Shown here piece by piece: positions 26,923 through 35,765 of a stretch of 64,000 nt of DNA (the first letter of the stretch is position 1; every line of letters starts with the position of its first letter). A model generated the notes under the pieces. The model was not told the DNA's origin. It saw only the letters and a program-made list of their open reading frames with translations, and made no database searches. The stretch is from JALORV01 sp963791235 (GTDB lineage Bacteria; Pseudomonadota; Gammaproteobacteria; Burkholderiales; Burkholderiaceae_F), in contig CAWBRW010000029.1 of assembly GCA_963791235.1 (NCBI GenBank), forward strand, positions 868,001-932,000, given 5' to 3'. The position numbers were made by a program, and so were the translations under genes.

Positions 26923-27513
26923 ATGCAACGAGGAGACGAAGCCCGACTGGCGCTGATCGACGCGGCGATGCGGGAAGCAAGCCGTATCGGTGTGGCGGCA
27001 CTGACGCTCGCACCGGTAGCCGAACGCGCCGGCTGGTCCAAGAGCGGCCTGCTGCGACACTTCCCGACCAAGGAAGCGCTGCAACTGGCGGTCGTGCATC
27101 GCACCTCGGAGCTGTTTCGCGAACGCGTGCTGTTGACTTCGCTGTCCGCGACGGCGGGCGCACCGCGGCTGCGGGCAATTTTCCGCCACTGGCTGGGGTG
27201 GATCCAGGACTCCGGCCTCGAGGGCGGTTGCCCGCTGAACGCGGCGCGCCTGGAGTTCGACGACCAGCCCGGCGAGGTGCGCGATGCGCTCGTCGCCAGC
27301 TGGAACGAGTGGCTCGGCTATCTCGAGCGCCAGGCCACGAAGGCGATCGAGCTCAAGCAGATCGCCACGCCGCTGTCGCCGCACCAGATCGTCATGACAC
27401 TGATGGGTCTCGCAGCGGCCGCCGACAGCATGGCGCGTCTGCTCGGACATCGCGATGCGTTGCGCGAGGCCGAGCGCACGTTCGACCAGCTTTTCCCCCC
27501 GCAGTCCCACTGA
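26923..27513 (+). CDS. TetR-family repressor
   Basis: 196 residues from the ATG at 26923 (MQRGDEARLALIDAAMREAS). The N-terminal HTH is typical: VAALTLAPVAERAGWSKSGL then LRHFPTKEALQLAVV. The C-terminal ligand domain (LRAIFRHWLGWIQDSGLEGG, CPLNAARLEF) resembles TetR_C group proteins that often sit beside a hydrolase or reductase. The perfect palindrome in its own promoter and a near-identical one in the next gene argue for autoregulation and co-control. The start was chosen because the frame upstream begins within the -35 box. The hydrolase gene follows after 28 bp. Confidence 0.9.
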   Translation: MQRGDEARLALIDAAMREASRIGVAALTLAPVAERAGWSKSGLLRHFPTKEALQLAVVHRTSELFRERVLLTSLSATAGAPRLRAIFRHWLGWIQDSGLEGGCPLNAARLEFDDQPGEVRDALVASWNEWLGYLERQATKAIELKQIATPLSPHQIVMTLMGLAAAADSMARLLGHRDALREAERTFDQLFPPQSH

Positions 27514-27541
27514 AGCTCTGATTTAGCAGGAGATCCCTCCC

Positions 27542-28522
27542 ATGTTCACGCATACCCTAAAAGCGACCGGTCGGTCGCTACTTTTCTCGGCGGGACGCGC
27601 TGGCGTGCGCGTCGGATCCGTCGTCACGCCGCGGCGCACCGCACGCCACGTCGCGCAACGCTTCTTCAAGACCGACCGCGCCACGGCGGAGCGCCGCCGC
27701 TTCAGCGCCGAGCCGCCGCACGTGCTGACGATGAATCTGGCCGACGGTCCGGTTGTCGTCTACCGCTGGGGCGATACGGTGCGTGCCCCGACGGTGATGC
27801 TGGTGCATGGCTGGAACGGGTGGGCGCAGCAACTGGAGCACTTCGTCGCGCCGCTGCTTTCGCAGGGCTATGCCGTACTGGCGTTCGATCACGTTGCCCA
27901 TGGCGCCAGCCCGGGCGACCAAGCGACGTTGCCAATCATGATCCGCACCGTGTCCGCGCTGCTGGACGAAGTTCATCACCCGGCCGGCGTCATCAGCCAC
28001 TCGCTCGGCGCGGCTGCTGTCGCCGGAGTGCTCGCCGCGTTCCCCGAGGCAGTACCGGCTGCGGTGCTGATCGCGCCGCCCACCGATCCGCGACCATTCC
28101 TGAGGTGGGTCGCGCGCAGCCTTGGCGCGCCGGATGCGCTGCTCGATGATGTCCAGCGCGAGGCCGAGGCGCATGCAGGCGTGCCGATGGCCGAGTTGGT
28201 GGCCGACGAGGAATTCGCGCGTCGACTCACCACTCCGCTGCTGGTCGTGCACGACACCAAGGACGCCGAGGTGCCTATCACGAACGGACACGTCTACGCC
28301 CGGGCCCCGAATGCACGGCTGCTGGTGACCGATGGCCTGGGCCATCGTCGCATCCTCCGCGACTTGCACGTCGTCGACGCGTCGGTGCGCTTCATCGCCG
28401 AACAGCGCACGGCAGTGCCGCTGCAACTGGCCGTGCGACCGCAGATCGCCGCGCCGGCTGCACCCCGAGCCGAAGGCCGCGAGCATCGCGACATGCTCGC
28501 CGATGTCGGCGCGATGGCGTGA
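27542..28522 (+). CDS. alpha/beta hydrolase
   Basis: 326 residues; the start ATG at 27542 has an AGGAG site. The fold signatures are the oxyanion loop LVHGWNGWA, nucleophile elbow VISHSLGAA (Ser), acid region VVHDTKDAEVP (Asp) and a C-terminal GLGHRRILRD (His). The first ~60 residues are a basic extension without an obvious signal peptide. Substrate unknown, probably a lipophilic ester. Translationally close to and probably co-transcribed with tetR; a second copy of the tetR operator lies inside its codons 7-13. Confidence 0.85.
   Translation: MFTHTLKATGRSLLFSAGRAGVRVGSVVTPRRTARHVAQRFFKTDRATAERRRFSAEPPHVLTMNLADGPVVVYRWGDTVRAPTVMLVHGWNGWAQQLEHFVAPLLSQGYAVLAFDHVAHGASPGDQATLPIMIRTVSALLDEVHHPAGVISHSLGAAAVAGVLAAFPEAVPAAVLIAPPTDPRPFLRWVARSLGAPDALLDDVQREAEAHAGVPMAELVADEEFARRLTTPLLVVHDTKDAEVPITNGHVYARAPNARLLVTDGLGHRRILRDLHVVDASVRFIAEQRTAVPLQLAVRPQIAAPAAPRAEGREHRDMLADVGAMA
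27562..27579 (+). promoter_or_regulatory. second TetR operator, inside the hydrolase gene
   Basis: AGCGACCGGTCGGTCGCT shares both 8-bp arms with the promoter palindrome at 26893-26910 and differs only in the central two bases. It lies 21-38 nt into the hydrolase coding sequence, where a bound repressor could block elongation or a loop could form with the first site. Confidence 0.65.
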
Positions 28523-28550
28523 TTGCCTCGCCACGCCCGCGGCGCACCGG

Positions 28551-30377
28551 CTAGATCGGCGCGGTGCGCTCCTGCAGCCACTGTGCAGCTGCGCCGCTGA
28601 CGAGCGGGCTGACGCGACGCCGCACCTCGTCGTGATACGCGTTGAGCCAGCCTATCTCGTCGTTGCGCATCAGCGTGCGCTCGATCAACCGGGTGTCGAT
28701 CGGGCACAGTGTCAGCGTCTCGAAGCGGAGGAACTCGCCGAACTCGCTTCGGTCGGTCGGCACGTTGAGCACCAGGTTCTCGATGCGCACGCCCCACTTG
28801 CCCGGACGATAAATGCCCGGCTCGTTGGACGTGATCATCCCGGGTTCCATCGCCGTCTGCGGCTCCGGCGCGAGATGCGGCGTGATGCCGTGCGGCCCTT
28901 CGTGCACGTTCAGGAAATAGCCGACACCGTGACCTGTACCGTGGCCGAAATCGATGCCGGCAGCCCAGATCGGCGCGCGTGCCAGCGTGTCGAGCAACGG
29001 ACTCTTCGTGCCGCGCGGGAAGCGCGCGACCGACAGCGCGATCATGCCCTTGAGCACCAAGGTGTAATCGCGGCGCTGCGCGGCCGTCGTCTCGCCGACC
29101 GGCACGACGCGCGTGATGTCGGTGGTGCCGCCGAGATACTGGCCGCCGGAATCGATCAGCAGCATGCCGTTGCCGGTCGAACCCGGTGAGGCGATCGTTG
29201 CGTGCGATTCCTCGGTGGCCTTGTAGTGGGGCTGCGCGCCGTTGGCGTTGAATGCGGCGATCGTCGTGAAGCTGGGGCAGACGAACCCCGGCCGGCGTGC
29301 GCGGGCGCTGGTGATCTTCTCGTCGATCGTGAGCTCGGTGATCGCTTCCTTGCCCAGTGCAGCCTCGAACCACGCAAAGAATTCGGCAAGCGCGGCACCA
29401 TCCTGGGCCATCGTCGCGCGGATGTGCGCGACTTCGGCCGAGGTCTTGCGCGACTTCGCCATCGTCGTCGGGTTGATCGCCTCGATGACTTCGACGCCTG
29501 CTGGCACGACCTGGCGCATGCCGAGGGTGACGCGCCGTGGATCGATCAGCAGCGTCGCGGCCGGCGGCAGCGCGGCGAGCGCCGCTGCCGCCTGCGTGTA
29601 GGACACGACCTTGATGCCGTCGTCGGCGAGGCGCGCCTCCAGCGCGTTCTCGACCTTGCCGTCGGCGACGAAGAGGCGCGCACTACGTGCGTCGAGCAGC
29701 ATATGCGCGACGAACACCGGGTTGTGGCTGACATCGGCGCCGCGCAGGTTGGTGAGCCAGGCGATGTCGTCCAGTGTCGAAATGAGATGATGGGTGGCAC
29801 CGGCCTTGCGCATTTCCTCGCGCACCGTCGCGAGTTTGGTCGCGCGCGGCGTGCTTGCGTACGGAGCAACGTGCTCGAAGATCGGCGGAACCGGCAGTGT
29901 GGCGCGATCCGGCCACACCTCGGACAGGAGGTCGAGATCGGTGCGCAGCCGGATGCCTTTGGCGGTCAGTGCGGATTCCAGCGCGCGCCCGGCGGCAAGG
30001 GCAAGGACGTTGCCATCAACACCGACAGCGTCGCCCGACTTCAATGTGCCGGCGAGCCAGTCCACGTGAGCAAGGCTGCCCGCACCCGGAATCTTCATCA
30101 GGTCGATGCCAGTCCCGGCCAGTTGTACCTCGGCCTGGGTCCAATAGCGGCTGTCGACCCAGAGTCCAGCGGCGTTACGCGTCACGATCAGCGTGCCGAC
30201 CGAACCGGTGAACCCGCTGAGCCACTCCCGTCCCTTCCAGCGTTCCGGCAGGTACTCTGAAAGGTGAGGGTCGCTCGACGGCACAATGATGGCCGCCAGA
30301 CCGTTGCGCGCCATCGCCTGGCGCAGTGCTTCGATGCGGGCGCGCACGGTGGCGCGGCGGGAATCCAGGGTGTCCAT
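28551..30377 (-). CDS. Xaa-Pro aminopeptidase (M24B, long form)
   Basis: 608 residues from the ATG at 30377 (MDTLDSRRATVRARIEALRQ); the same frame is open further up but overlaps the SnoaL-like gene and shows no homology. Two creatinase-like N-terminal domains (IIVPSSDPHLSEYLPERWKG, then about 170-310) precede the pita-bread catalytic domain. Metal ligands are visible: LLIDSGGQYLGGTTDITR (two Asp), GHGTGHGVG (His), ITSNEPGIY (Glu) and RIENLVL (Glu). It removes N-terminal residues before proline in the cytoplasm, using Mn2+-type dinuclear centres. Its length matches the eukaryote-like long aminopeptidase P common in proteobacteria. Confidence 0.93.
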   Translation of the reverse strand: MDTLDSRRATVRARIEALRQAMARNGLAAIIVPSSDPHLSEYLPERWKGREWLSGFTGSVGTLIVTRNAAGLWVDSRYWTQAEVQLAGTGIDLMKIPGAGSLAHVDWLAGTLKSGDAVGVDGNVLALAAGRALESALTAKGIRLRTDLDLLSEVWPDRATLPVPPIFEHVAPYASTPRATKLATVREEMRKAGATHHLISTLDDIAWLTNLRGADVSHNPVFVAHMLLDARSARLFVADGKVENALEARLADDGIKVVSYTQAAAALAALPPAATLLIDPRRVTLGMRQVVPAGVEVIEAINPTTMAKSRKTSAEVAHIRATMAQDGAALAEFFAWFEAALGKEAITELTIDEKITSARARRPGFVCPSFTTIAAFNANGAQPHYKATEESHATIASPGSTGNGMLLIDSGGQYLGGTTDITRVVPVGETTAAQRRDYTLVLKGMIALSVARFPRGTKSPLLDTLARAPIWAAGIDFGHGTGHGVGYFLNVHEGPHGITPHLAPEPQTAMEPGMITSNEPGIYRPGKWGVRIENLVLNVPTDRSEFGEFLRFETLTLCPIDTRLIERTLMRNDEIGWLNAYHDEVRRRVSPLVSGAAAQWLQERTAPI

Positions 30378-30482
30378 GGCGCGACGAAAGGCGGGAGGTG
30401 GGCGAAGTGTAGAGCGCTGCGCCTGCCAGCGGTGCGCTCCGGACGCCGTTCCTGCCGATCTTTTGGGATGAGGAGAACCGGA

Positions 30483-30869
30483 GTGAACAACGCGATCGAG
30501 GAGTGGCACCGTATCGTGCGCGAGCGTGACATCGATGCGCTGGATGAGCTGCTGGCTGACGACGTGGTCTTTCACTCGCCGGTCGTGCACACACCTCAAC
30601 GCGGCCGCCCGATCACAGCGATGTACCTGGCAGCAGCAGTCGTGGTGTTCGGCAACGAGACCTTTCGTTACGTGCGGGAGTTTCGCGCCACCAACGAGGC
30701 CGTGCTCGAGTTCCTCGTCACGATCGACGGCATCGAGGTCAACGGTGTCGACATGATTCGCTGGAACGATGCGAGGCGCATCGTCGACTTCAAGGTGATG
30801 CTGCGCCCGCTGAAGGCGATCAATCTGATCCACGAGAAGATGGGCGCGATGCTGCAGGCGTCGCGCTGA
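30483..30869 (+). CDS. SnoaL-like (NTF2-fold) protein
   Basis: 128 residues from a GTG at 30483 with AGGAG 8 bp upstream; an ATG at 30468 in the same frame would overlap that ribosome site. The NTF2/SnoaL_2 pattern is clear: HRIVRERDIDALDELLADDV, FHSPVV, FVTIDGIEVNGVDMIRWNDA-like strands and a final KVMLRPLKAI. Members are polyketide cyclases, isomerases or ligand carriers; this one is unassigned. It diverges from the aminopeptidase gene and converges with the lipoprotein gene. Confidence 0.8.
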   Translation: MNNAIEEWHRIVRERDIDALDELLADDVVFHSPVVHTPQRGRPITAMYLAAAVVVFGNETFRYVREFRATNEAVLEFLVTIDGIEVNGVDMIRWNDARRIVDFKVMLRPLKAINLIHEKMGAMLQASR

Positions 30870-30878
30870 GCGGCGCGG

Positions 30879-32537
30879 TCAGCGCGGCGCGGCGGTCTCC
30901 GTCCGCCAGCGCGTCCAGCCCGGGATACGCCGTTCCATCACGCGGATGAGATGCTCGCTGGCGCGTTCGCGGGTCGCGTCGTCGATCGGTGGCGCGGCCG
31001 GCGAGGCGGTCGTGCGTGCGGAGCCCGTCCTGCTGGCCGTCGCGGCGATCGAACGCGCGAACAGCGCAAAGACGTCGGTGCGATTCGCGGTGCCCCCGTT
31101 CGTTCGCACGAACACCGCAATGAACACATTGCCGCTGGCTACGAGGCCCTGGTAGTCGCCGATGAAGTAGCCGCCGGCCTGCGGCGCGGTGGCGAGGTCG
31201 AACGTCGGCGTCAACCGGACCTCGGTCCAGTTCGCTGCGTCGCTCGAGCGCGCCAGGATCAGGTCTGTCGGCAGGGTCGCCGGGTCATCGGTGTTGCTGC
31301 GGAGGTCATAGTACGAGATGCCGATGGTGCCGTCGGCGCGCACCCGGATCGTCGGCGTGAAGGCCGGCACGCTGCGCGCGCTGTTGATCTGCGCCGGCGC
31401 AGTCCAACTGAGGCCGCCGTCGCTGGAGCGCGATAGCGCAATGCCATCGACCGTCCCGCCGCTGAAGCGCGCGTCCTGCCAGGCGATCAGCAGCTGACCG
31501 TTGGGTGCCGCGGCAATCGCCGGAAGGATCGAGCCATCGCGGATGGGCTGGCGCGTGACGGGATCGCGCGCGCCGACCGCAAGCAGGTCCGCGACCTTGA
31601 TCGGGCCGCTCCAGCTGCCGCCTCGGTCCGTCGAGCGGATCACCTGGATCGATGCCGCCTCGGTGCCGCTGGGCCCGGGGTCGATCTGCGTGAAGGCATT
31701 GACGAGCGTGCCGTTGGGCAGCACGACGATCTGGCTGCCGATCGTCTGCGAGCGCGAGCCGGGGTCGTAGATCACCCCCGCCCCCTCCCATGTGAGCCCG
31801 CCGTCGGTTGTTCGCGCCAGTAGTGCCGGGCCGCCACCTGCGAGTGCGAGGCGATCCCATACCGCGTACACATACCGGGCATCCGTCGGATCGGCCGTGA
31901 TGCTGTTCTTGTCGTTGAAGAAGTTGCTGCCGCTGACGATCAGCGGGGTCGCTGGACTCCAGCTGCGTCCGCCATCGGTCGATCGAGCCACCAGCATCGC
32001 GCTGGAGGATCCGGGCTGCAACGCGCTGCCCTCGAATGCGAGCGCCATCTGGAATGCCACGCCGTTTGGAGCGAACGTCACCCAGGGATCTGTGGCGCGG
32101 CCGTAGTTCCCGCCGTTCGACGAATTGCCGCCGCCACAGCGCGATATCGCGAATGCGGCGCGTGTCCACGTCACCCCGCCATCGGTGCTGCTGGCCGTCA
32201 CGATGCCGCTTGCGCCGCCCGACGACCAGCGGTCCTGCTGCCAGCTTGCGACGAGGTTGTCCGGGTCGAACGGATTCAGCGCAACCTGCGGCTCGACCTC
32301 GGCGTTGCGGTACTCGGTGCCGTTGCTGGTGCCTGAGCAGCTGGCCGAGAACGTCGTATCGGCGGAGATGCGGACTTCAGCGTCCGTGATGAGCGGCGGC
32401 AGGATGACCGGCGGAGGGGCCGGGGCAGGCGCAGGGCTCGGTGGCGGTGGAACCGGAGCCGGGGACGAGTCGCCGCCGCACGCGCTTACTGCGGCAACGA
32501 CCGACGCAGCACTGGCGAACAGCCTCACTCGCTGCAT
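30879..32537 (-). CDS. Asp-box (BNR) repeat lipoprotein, sialidase-like fold
   Basis: 552 residues from the ATG at 32537 (a second possible ATG at 32543 adds two). The signal peptide ends in a lipobox (AVSAC), so the mature protein is lipid-anchored at Cys20, followed by a Pro/Ala-rich tether. The body carries at least five Asp-box motifs of the form S-x-D-G-G-x-[ST]-W (SSTDGGVTWT, RSTDGGRSWS, RTTDGGLTWE, RSSDGGLSWT, plus RSTDRGGSWS), the hallmark of six-bladed sialidase-type propellers. Catalytic Arg/Tyr/Glu residues of true sialidases were not located, so it may be a binding rather than a hydrolytic protein. An Arg-rich C-terminal tail follows. Confidence 0.8.
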   Translation of the reverse strand: MQRVRLFASAASVVAAVSACGGDSSPAPVPPPPSPAPAPAPPPVILPPLITDAEVRISADTTFSASCSGTSNGTEYRNAEVEPQVALNPFDPDNLVASWQQDRWSSGGASGIVTASSTDGGVTWTRAAFAISRCGGGNSSNGGNYGRATDPWVTFAPNGVAFQMALAFEGSALQPGSSSAMLVARSTDGGRSWSPATPLIVSGSNFFNDKNSITADPTDARYVYAVWDRLALAGGGPALLARTTDGGLTWEGAGVIYDPGSRSQTIGSQIVVLPNGTLVNAFTQIDPGPSGTEAASIQVIRSTDRGGSWSGPIKVADLLAVGARDPVTRQPIRDGSILPAIAAAPNGQLLIAWQDARFSGGTVDGIALSRSSDGGLSWTAPAQINSARSVPAFTPTIRVRADGTIGISYYDLRSNTDDPATLPTDLILARSSDAANWTEVRLTPTFDLATAPQAGGYFIGDYQGLVASGNVFIAVFVRTNGGTANRTDVFALFARSIAATASRTGSARTTASPAAPPIDDATRERASEHLIRVMERRIPGWTRWRTETAAPR

Positions 32538-32665
32538 CGGCATCCCCCGCACGCAAAGCCGGATTCTGCACGCAGCGGTCGGAAGATTGAAGGAGCCGCG
32601 CGGCAGGCGTCCAGGCAAGCGCGTGGGTGTTCACATTCCAGGTTTGCGGGACGTCGTCGTGCGCG

Positions 32666-32679
32666 TTGACATGCGTCAA
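32666..32679. promoter_or_regulatory. FNR-type box upstream of ccoI
   Basis: TTGAC-ATGC-GTCAA, a perfect dyad with the 4-bp spacer of FNR/ANR sites (TTGAT-N4-ATCAA), centred about 142 bp before the ccoI start. Confidence 0.7.
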
Positions 32680-32814
32680 CGGCGACCGCGCCGACCTGCG
32701 TAGTGTGCGGTTTCAGTTGTCTTTCGTCTCGCGCGGCGCCGCAAGGGAGGGGCGCATCGGGTACGCTGGCGCGGTCCCCGATGCGTTTTGCGGTCGCCGC
32801 TTTCTTTTTTCTGC

Positions 32815-35298
32815 ATGCCATCTGAACTGATACGCAAGGCCAAGGTTGCGTCCCTGGCCGGGCTCGATGCGACTCCTTCCGCGCGGCCCGCCGAAGGAGT
32901 CTGCGACCATTGCGGCGATTCTCTCGCCGGACTCAAGGTCGTTCAACGCCAGGTCGGCGCGCAGATGCGGTCGTTCTGTTGCAACGGCTGTGCCTTCATT
33001 GCGGAACAGCTGTTCCTGGCGCAGGCTGGTGCGCGCGACCGTGAAGCGCTCAACGCAGCCATAACGCCGAGCGCGGACGCGGCAACGCTGCTCGCGCCGA
33101 CCGCCCCGACCGCGCAGGCGCGTGTCGAGGTGCGCGGCATGGTTTGCGCCGCCTGCGGCCTGCTGATCGAGCACCAACTGCGACGCCTGCCTGGTGTGGT
33201 TCAGGCGCATGTCGATTTCACGGCGCAGCGGGCATTCATCGCCTACGACGACAAGCTGGTGTCGCGCGACGAAGTGCTGCGCGAGATCCGCCGTGCCGGC
33301 TATGAGACAGGAGCCGCGGAACGCGATGCGCGACGCGCGGCGCGGGTCGATCTCCTGCGGGTGCTGATCGCCTGGTTGATGATGATGCAGGTGATGATGC
33401 TCGCGGTGCCGCTGTACCTTGCGGCGCCCGGCGATGTCGCGCCGGACATCGAGCAGCTGATGCGCATCGCCAGCCTGATCCTGACGCTGCCAGTAGTGCT
33501 GTTCAGTGCTCAGCCCCTGTATCGCGCGGCGTGGAGTCAGGTGCGCATTGGCAGCATCGGCATGGATGTCCCGGTCGTGCTCGGCATCGGCGCGGCCTTC
33601 GTCGCCAGCGCGATCGCGACGATGACCGCGCGCGGCCATGTGTACTTCGACTCGGTCACGATGTTCGTCGCGCTGGTGCTGGGTACCCGCTGGCTGCTGG
33701 CGCGCGGCCTCGCCGCAGCGCGCGAGCATATCGAGAACGCACGTCGGCACTCGACGCTGGGCGCCCAGCGGCTGGTGGCTTTCCCGTCGTCACTGGCGAC
33801 GGAATCGATCAGTGCCGAGAAGCTGCGCGTCGGCGATCGCGTCCTCGTTCCGCCGGGAGAAACCGTCCCGGCCGACGGCGTAGTCGTCCATGGCCGTTCG
33901 AGCTGTTCGCAGGCATGGCTGACCGGCGAATCGACGCCGATCGAGAAATCTTCCGGGGCGCCGGTACTGGCGGGCTCGGTGAACCTTGATCAACCGATGG
34001 TTGTAGAAGTTACACGTCGCGGCGAAGCAACGTCGCTCGCAGCCTTGCAGCGGCTGGTTGACGAAGCGGGGCGCGATCGACCGCGCGTCGTCGAGTTTGC
34101 GAACCGGGTCGCGGTGTATTTCCTCTGGGCGGTGCTGGCGATCACGGCGCTGACCGTCATCGGCTGGTGGATCGTCGATCCCGCGGAGGCGCTGCCGAAT
34201 GCGATCGCGGTACTCGTGGCGACCTGCCCGTGCGCCCTGTCGCTGGCCGCGCCAGCCGCTTTTTCGGCAGCGCAGTCCGCCCTTGCGCAAAGGCGTGTAC
34301 TGCTCGCCCGCACTGCGGCGCTGGAAACCCTGGCGCAAGTCAACATACTCGCTTGCGACAAGACCGGGACGCTGACGACCGGGGATCCGTCGCTGCTCAA
34401 ACAGCTGCTACTGCGCGAGGGCGATCCGGAGCAGATGCTGGCGATCGCGGCCTCGATGGAGACGATGTCGACCCACCCGTATGCGCGCGCACTGCTGCAC
34501 GCGGCGCAGACGCTGGCAATGCCGTTGCCGACGCTAACCGACGGGCGCGTCGAAGCCTCGGCGGGGATCGAGGCGACCGTCGGCCGGCAACGCTACCGGC
34601 TCGGCAAGATCGACTTCGCACTGCCCGAGAAGCTGGCGTCGCAGCGAGGCGGCGTGGCGGCCATCGTCACGAACGAAGGACTTGCGGCATCGAGCTACAT
34701 CGTGCTGGCGGACGATGCGGGAGCAATTGCCGTCTTCGCCTTCGGCGAGCGCCTGCGCGACGACGCGCCTGCGCTGGTCGATGCGGCCGCGGCACGCGGC
34801 GTCGAGGTCGTTCTTCTGTCGGGCGATCGTCGCGAGCCGGTGCAGACAGTGGCGAAAGCGCTTGGCATCGAACGAGCGCTGGCGCACCAGACGCCGGACA
34901 GCAAGCGCAGCTGGGTCGCCGGGCAGCAGAGCGCCGGCCATCAGGTCGCAATGCTCGGTGATGGACTCAACGATGCCCCGGTGATCGCGCAGGCGGATGT
35001 GTCAATCGCGCTCGCCGGCGGGTCCATGCTGGCGCAGGCGCGGGCCGATTTCATCGTGCTGAATTCCCGCCTGTCCGATGTGGAATTCACACTGGCAGCG
35101 GCGCATCGCGCACGCCGCATCGTGCGCCAGAATCTCGCATGGGCGTTCGTCTACAACGTCGTCATCATCCCGCTGGCTGCTTTCGGCTTTGTCTCTCCGG
35201 CGGTCGCGGCGGCCGGAATGGCTGCCAGTTCCCTGGCGGTCGTGGCCAACGCGCTGCGCGCAAAGAACGTCAGCACGGGCGGTGCGCGTCCGCGTTAA
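32815..35298 (+). CDS. ccoI: CcoI, copper-transporting P1B ATPase for cbb3 oxidase assembly
   Basis: 827 residues from the ATG at 32815 (MPSELIRKAK). It belongs to the FixI/CcoI (CopA2-like) class that exports copper to the periplasm to metallate cytochrome cbb3. The N-terminus has a zinc/metal ribbon (CDHCGDS ... CCNGCAFIAE) and an HMA domain with MVCAACG. Eight membrane helices contain the CPC metal motif (VATCPCALSLA). P-type catalytic motifs are intact: WLTGEST, DKTGTLT (phosphorylated Asp), STHPYARAL (HP) and GDGLNDAP. ccoS follows after 6 bp, and an FNR-type box lies upstream. Confidence 0.95.
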   Translation: MPSELIRKAKVASLAGLDATPSARPAEGVCDHCGDSLAGLKVVQRQVGAQMRSFCCNGCAFIAEQLFLAQAGARDREALNAAITPSADAATLLAPTAPTAQARVEVRGMVCAACGLLIEHQLRRLPGVVQAHVDFTAQRAFIAYDDKLVSRDEVLREIRRAGYETGAAERDARRAARVDLLRVLIAWLMMMQVMMLAVPLYLAAPGDVAPDIEQLMRIASLILTLPVVLFSAQPLYRAAWSQVRIGSIGMDVPVVLGIGAAFVASAIATMTARGHVYFDSVTMFVALVLGTRWLLARGLAAAREHIENARRHSTLGAQRLVAFPSSLATESISAEKLRVGDRVLVPPGETVPADGVVVHGRSSCSQAWLTGESTPIEKSSGAPVLAGSVNLDQPMVVEVTRRGEATSLAALQRLVDEAGRDRPRVVEFANRVAVYFLWAVLAITALTVIGWWIVDPAEALPNAIAVLVATCPCALSLAAPAAFSAAQSALAQRRVLLARTAALETLAQVNILACDKTGTLTTGDPSLLKQLLLREGDPEQMLAIAASMETMSTHPYARALLHAAQTLAMPLPTLTDGRVEASAGIEATVGRQRYRLGKIDFALPEKLASQRGGVAAIVTNEGLAASSYIVLADDAGAIAVFAFGERLRDDAPALVDAAAARGVEVVLLSGDRREPVQTVAKALGIERALAHQTPDSKRSWVAGQQSAGHQVAMLGDGLNDAPVIAQADVSIALAGGSMLAQARADFIVLNSRLSDVEFTLAAAHRARRIVRQNLAWAFVYNVVIIPLAAFGFVSPAVAAAGMAASSLAVVANALRAKNVSTGGARPR

Positions 35299-35304
35299 CG
35301 CAGC

Positions 35305-35496
35305 ATGGATTCGCTGTATCTGCTGATCCCGCTGTCGGTGCTGCTGGTCCTGGCCATTGCGGCGATCCTTGTGTGGGCCGTCATTTCTGGACAGTTCGAC
35401 CGCCTTGACGATGCGGGTGCCCGCGCTTTACGCGAGGAGCCGGACGCGCCTGAAGACCACACCGACGCTGCCTCCGGGCCGCCGGCGAAAGACTGA
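35305..35496 (+). CDS. ccoS: CcoS, cbb3 oxidase maturation protein
   Basis: 63 residues: a single N-terminal membrane helix (LYLLIPLSVLLVLAIAAILV) followed by AVISGQFDRLDDAGARALRE, the conserved GQFDDLD-type segment of CcoS, and an acidic tail. CcoS is needed for cofactor insertion into the CcoN subunit. Six base pairs after ccoI. Confidence 0.93.
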   Translation: MDSLYLLIPLSVLLVLAIAAILVWAVISGQFDRLDDAGARALREEPDAPEDHTDAASGPPAKD

Positions 35497-35593
35497 CTCC
35501 GCGTCGCTCGTATCGTACGATCCGCATCGCGCCGGTGGCCGGCAAGCCTTTCACTGTTACCGCGCCGAGATTTGAGGAGCCGTTCTGCTGCGA

Positions 35594-35607
35594 TTGACCT
35601 GTATCAA
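35594..35607. promoter_or_regulatory. FNR/ANR box upstream of ccoN
   Basis: TTGAC-CTGT-ATCAA, one base from the consensus TTGAT-N4-ATCAA, centred about 165 bp before the ccoN start in the 269-bp gap after ccoS. Confidence 0.75.
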
Positions 35608-35765
35608 CCGTAGCGCGGCACCGGGTTTCTACCATCCCCGCCGGGACTCGGAGCGCGGTCGCCACGGTGGCCGTGCGATCAAAGAGCAACGGAGAACCCA
35701 TTCCAGGCCGGCACGCGCAAGCGCCAGATTGCGCGGACGCTCACGCACTATCGCAAGAGGAAGAC

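Noticed and set aside
30378..30833. An extended N-terminus for aminopeptidase P
   Set aside because: The extra 150 residues show no homology and overlap the SnoaL-like gene, which has its own ribosome site.
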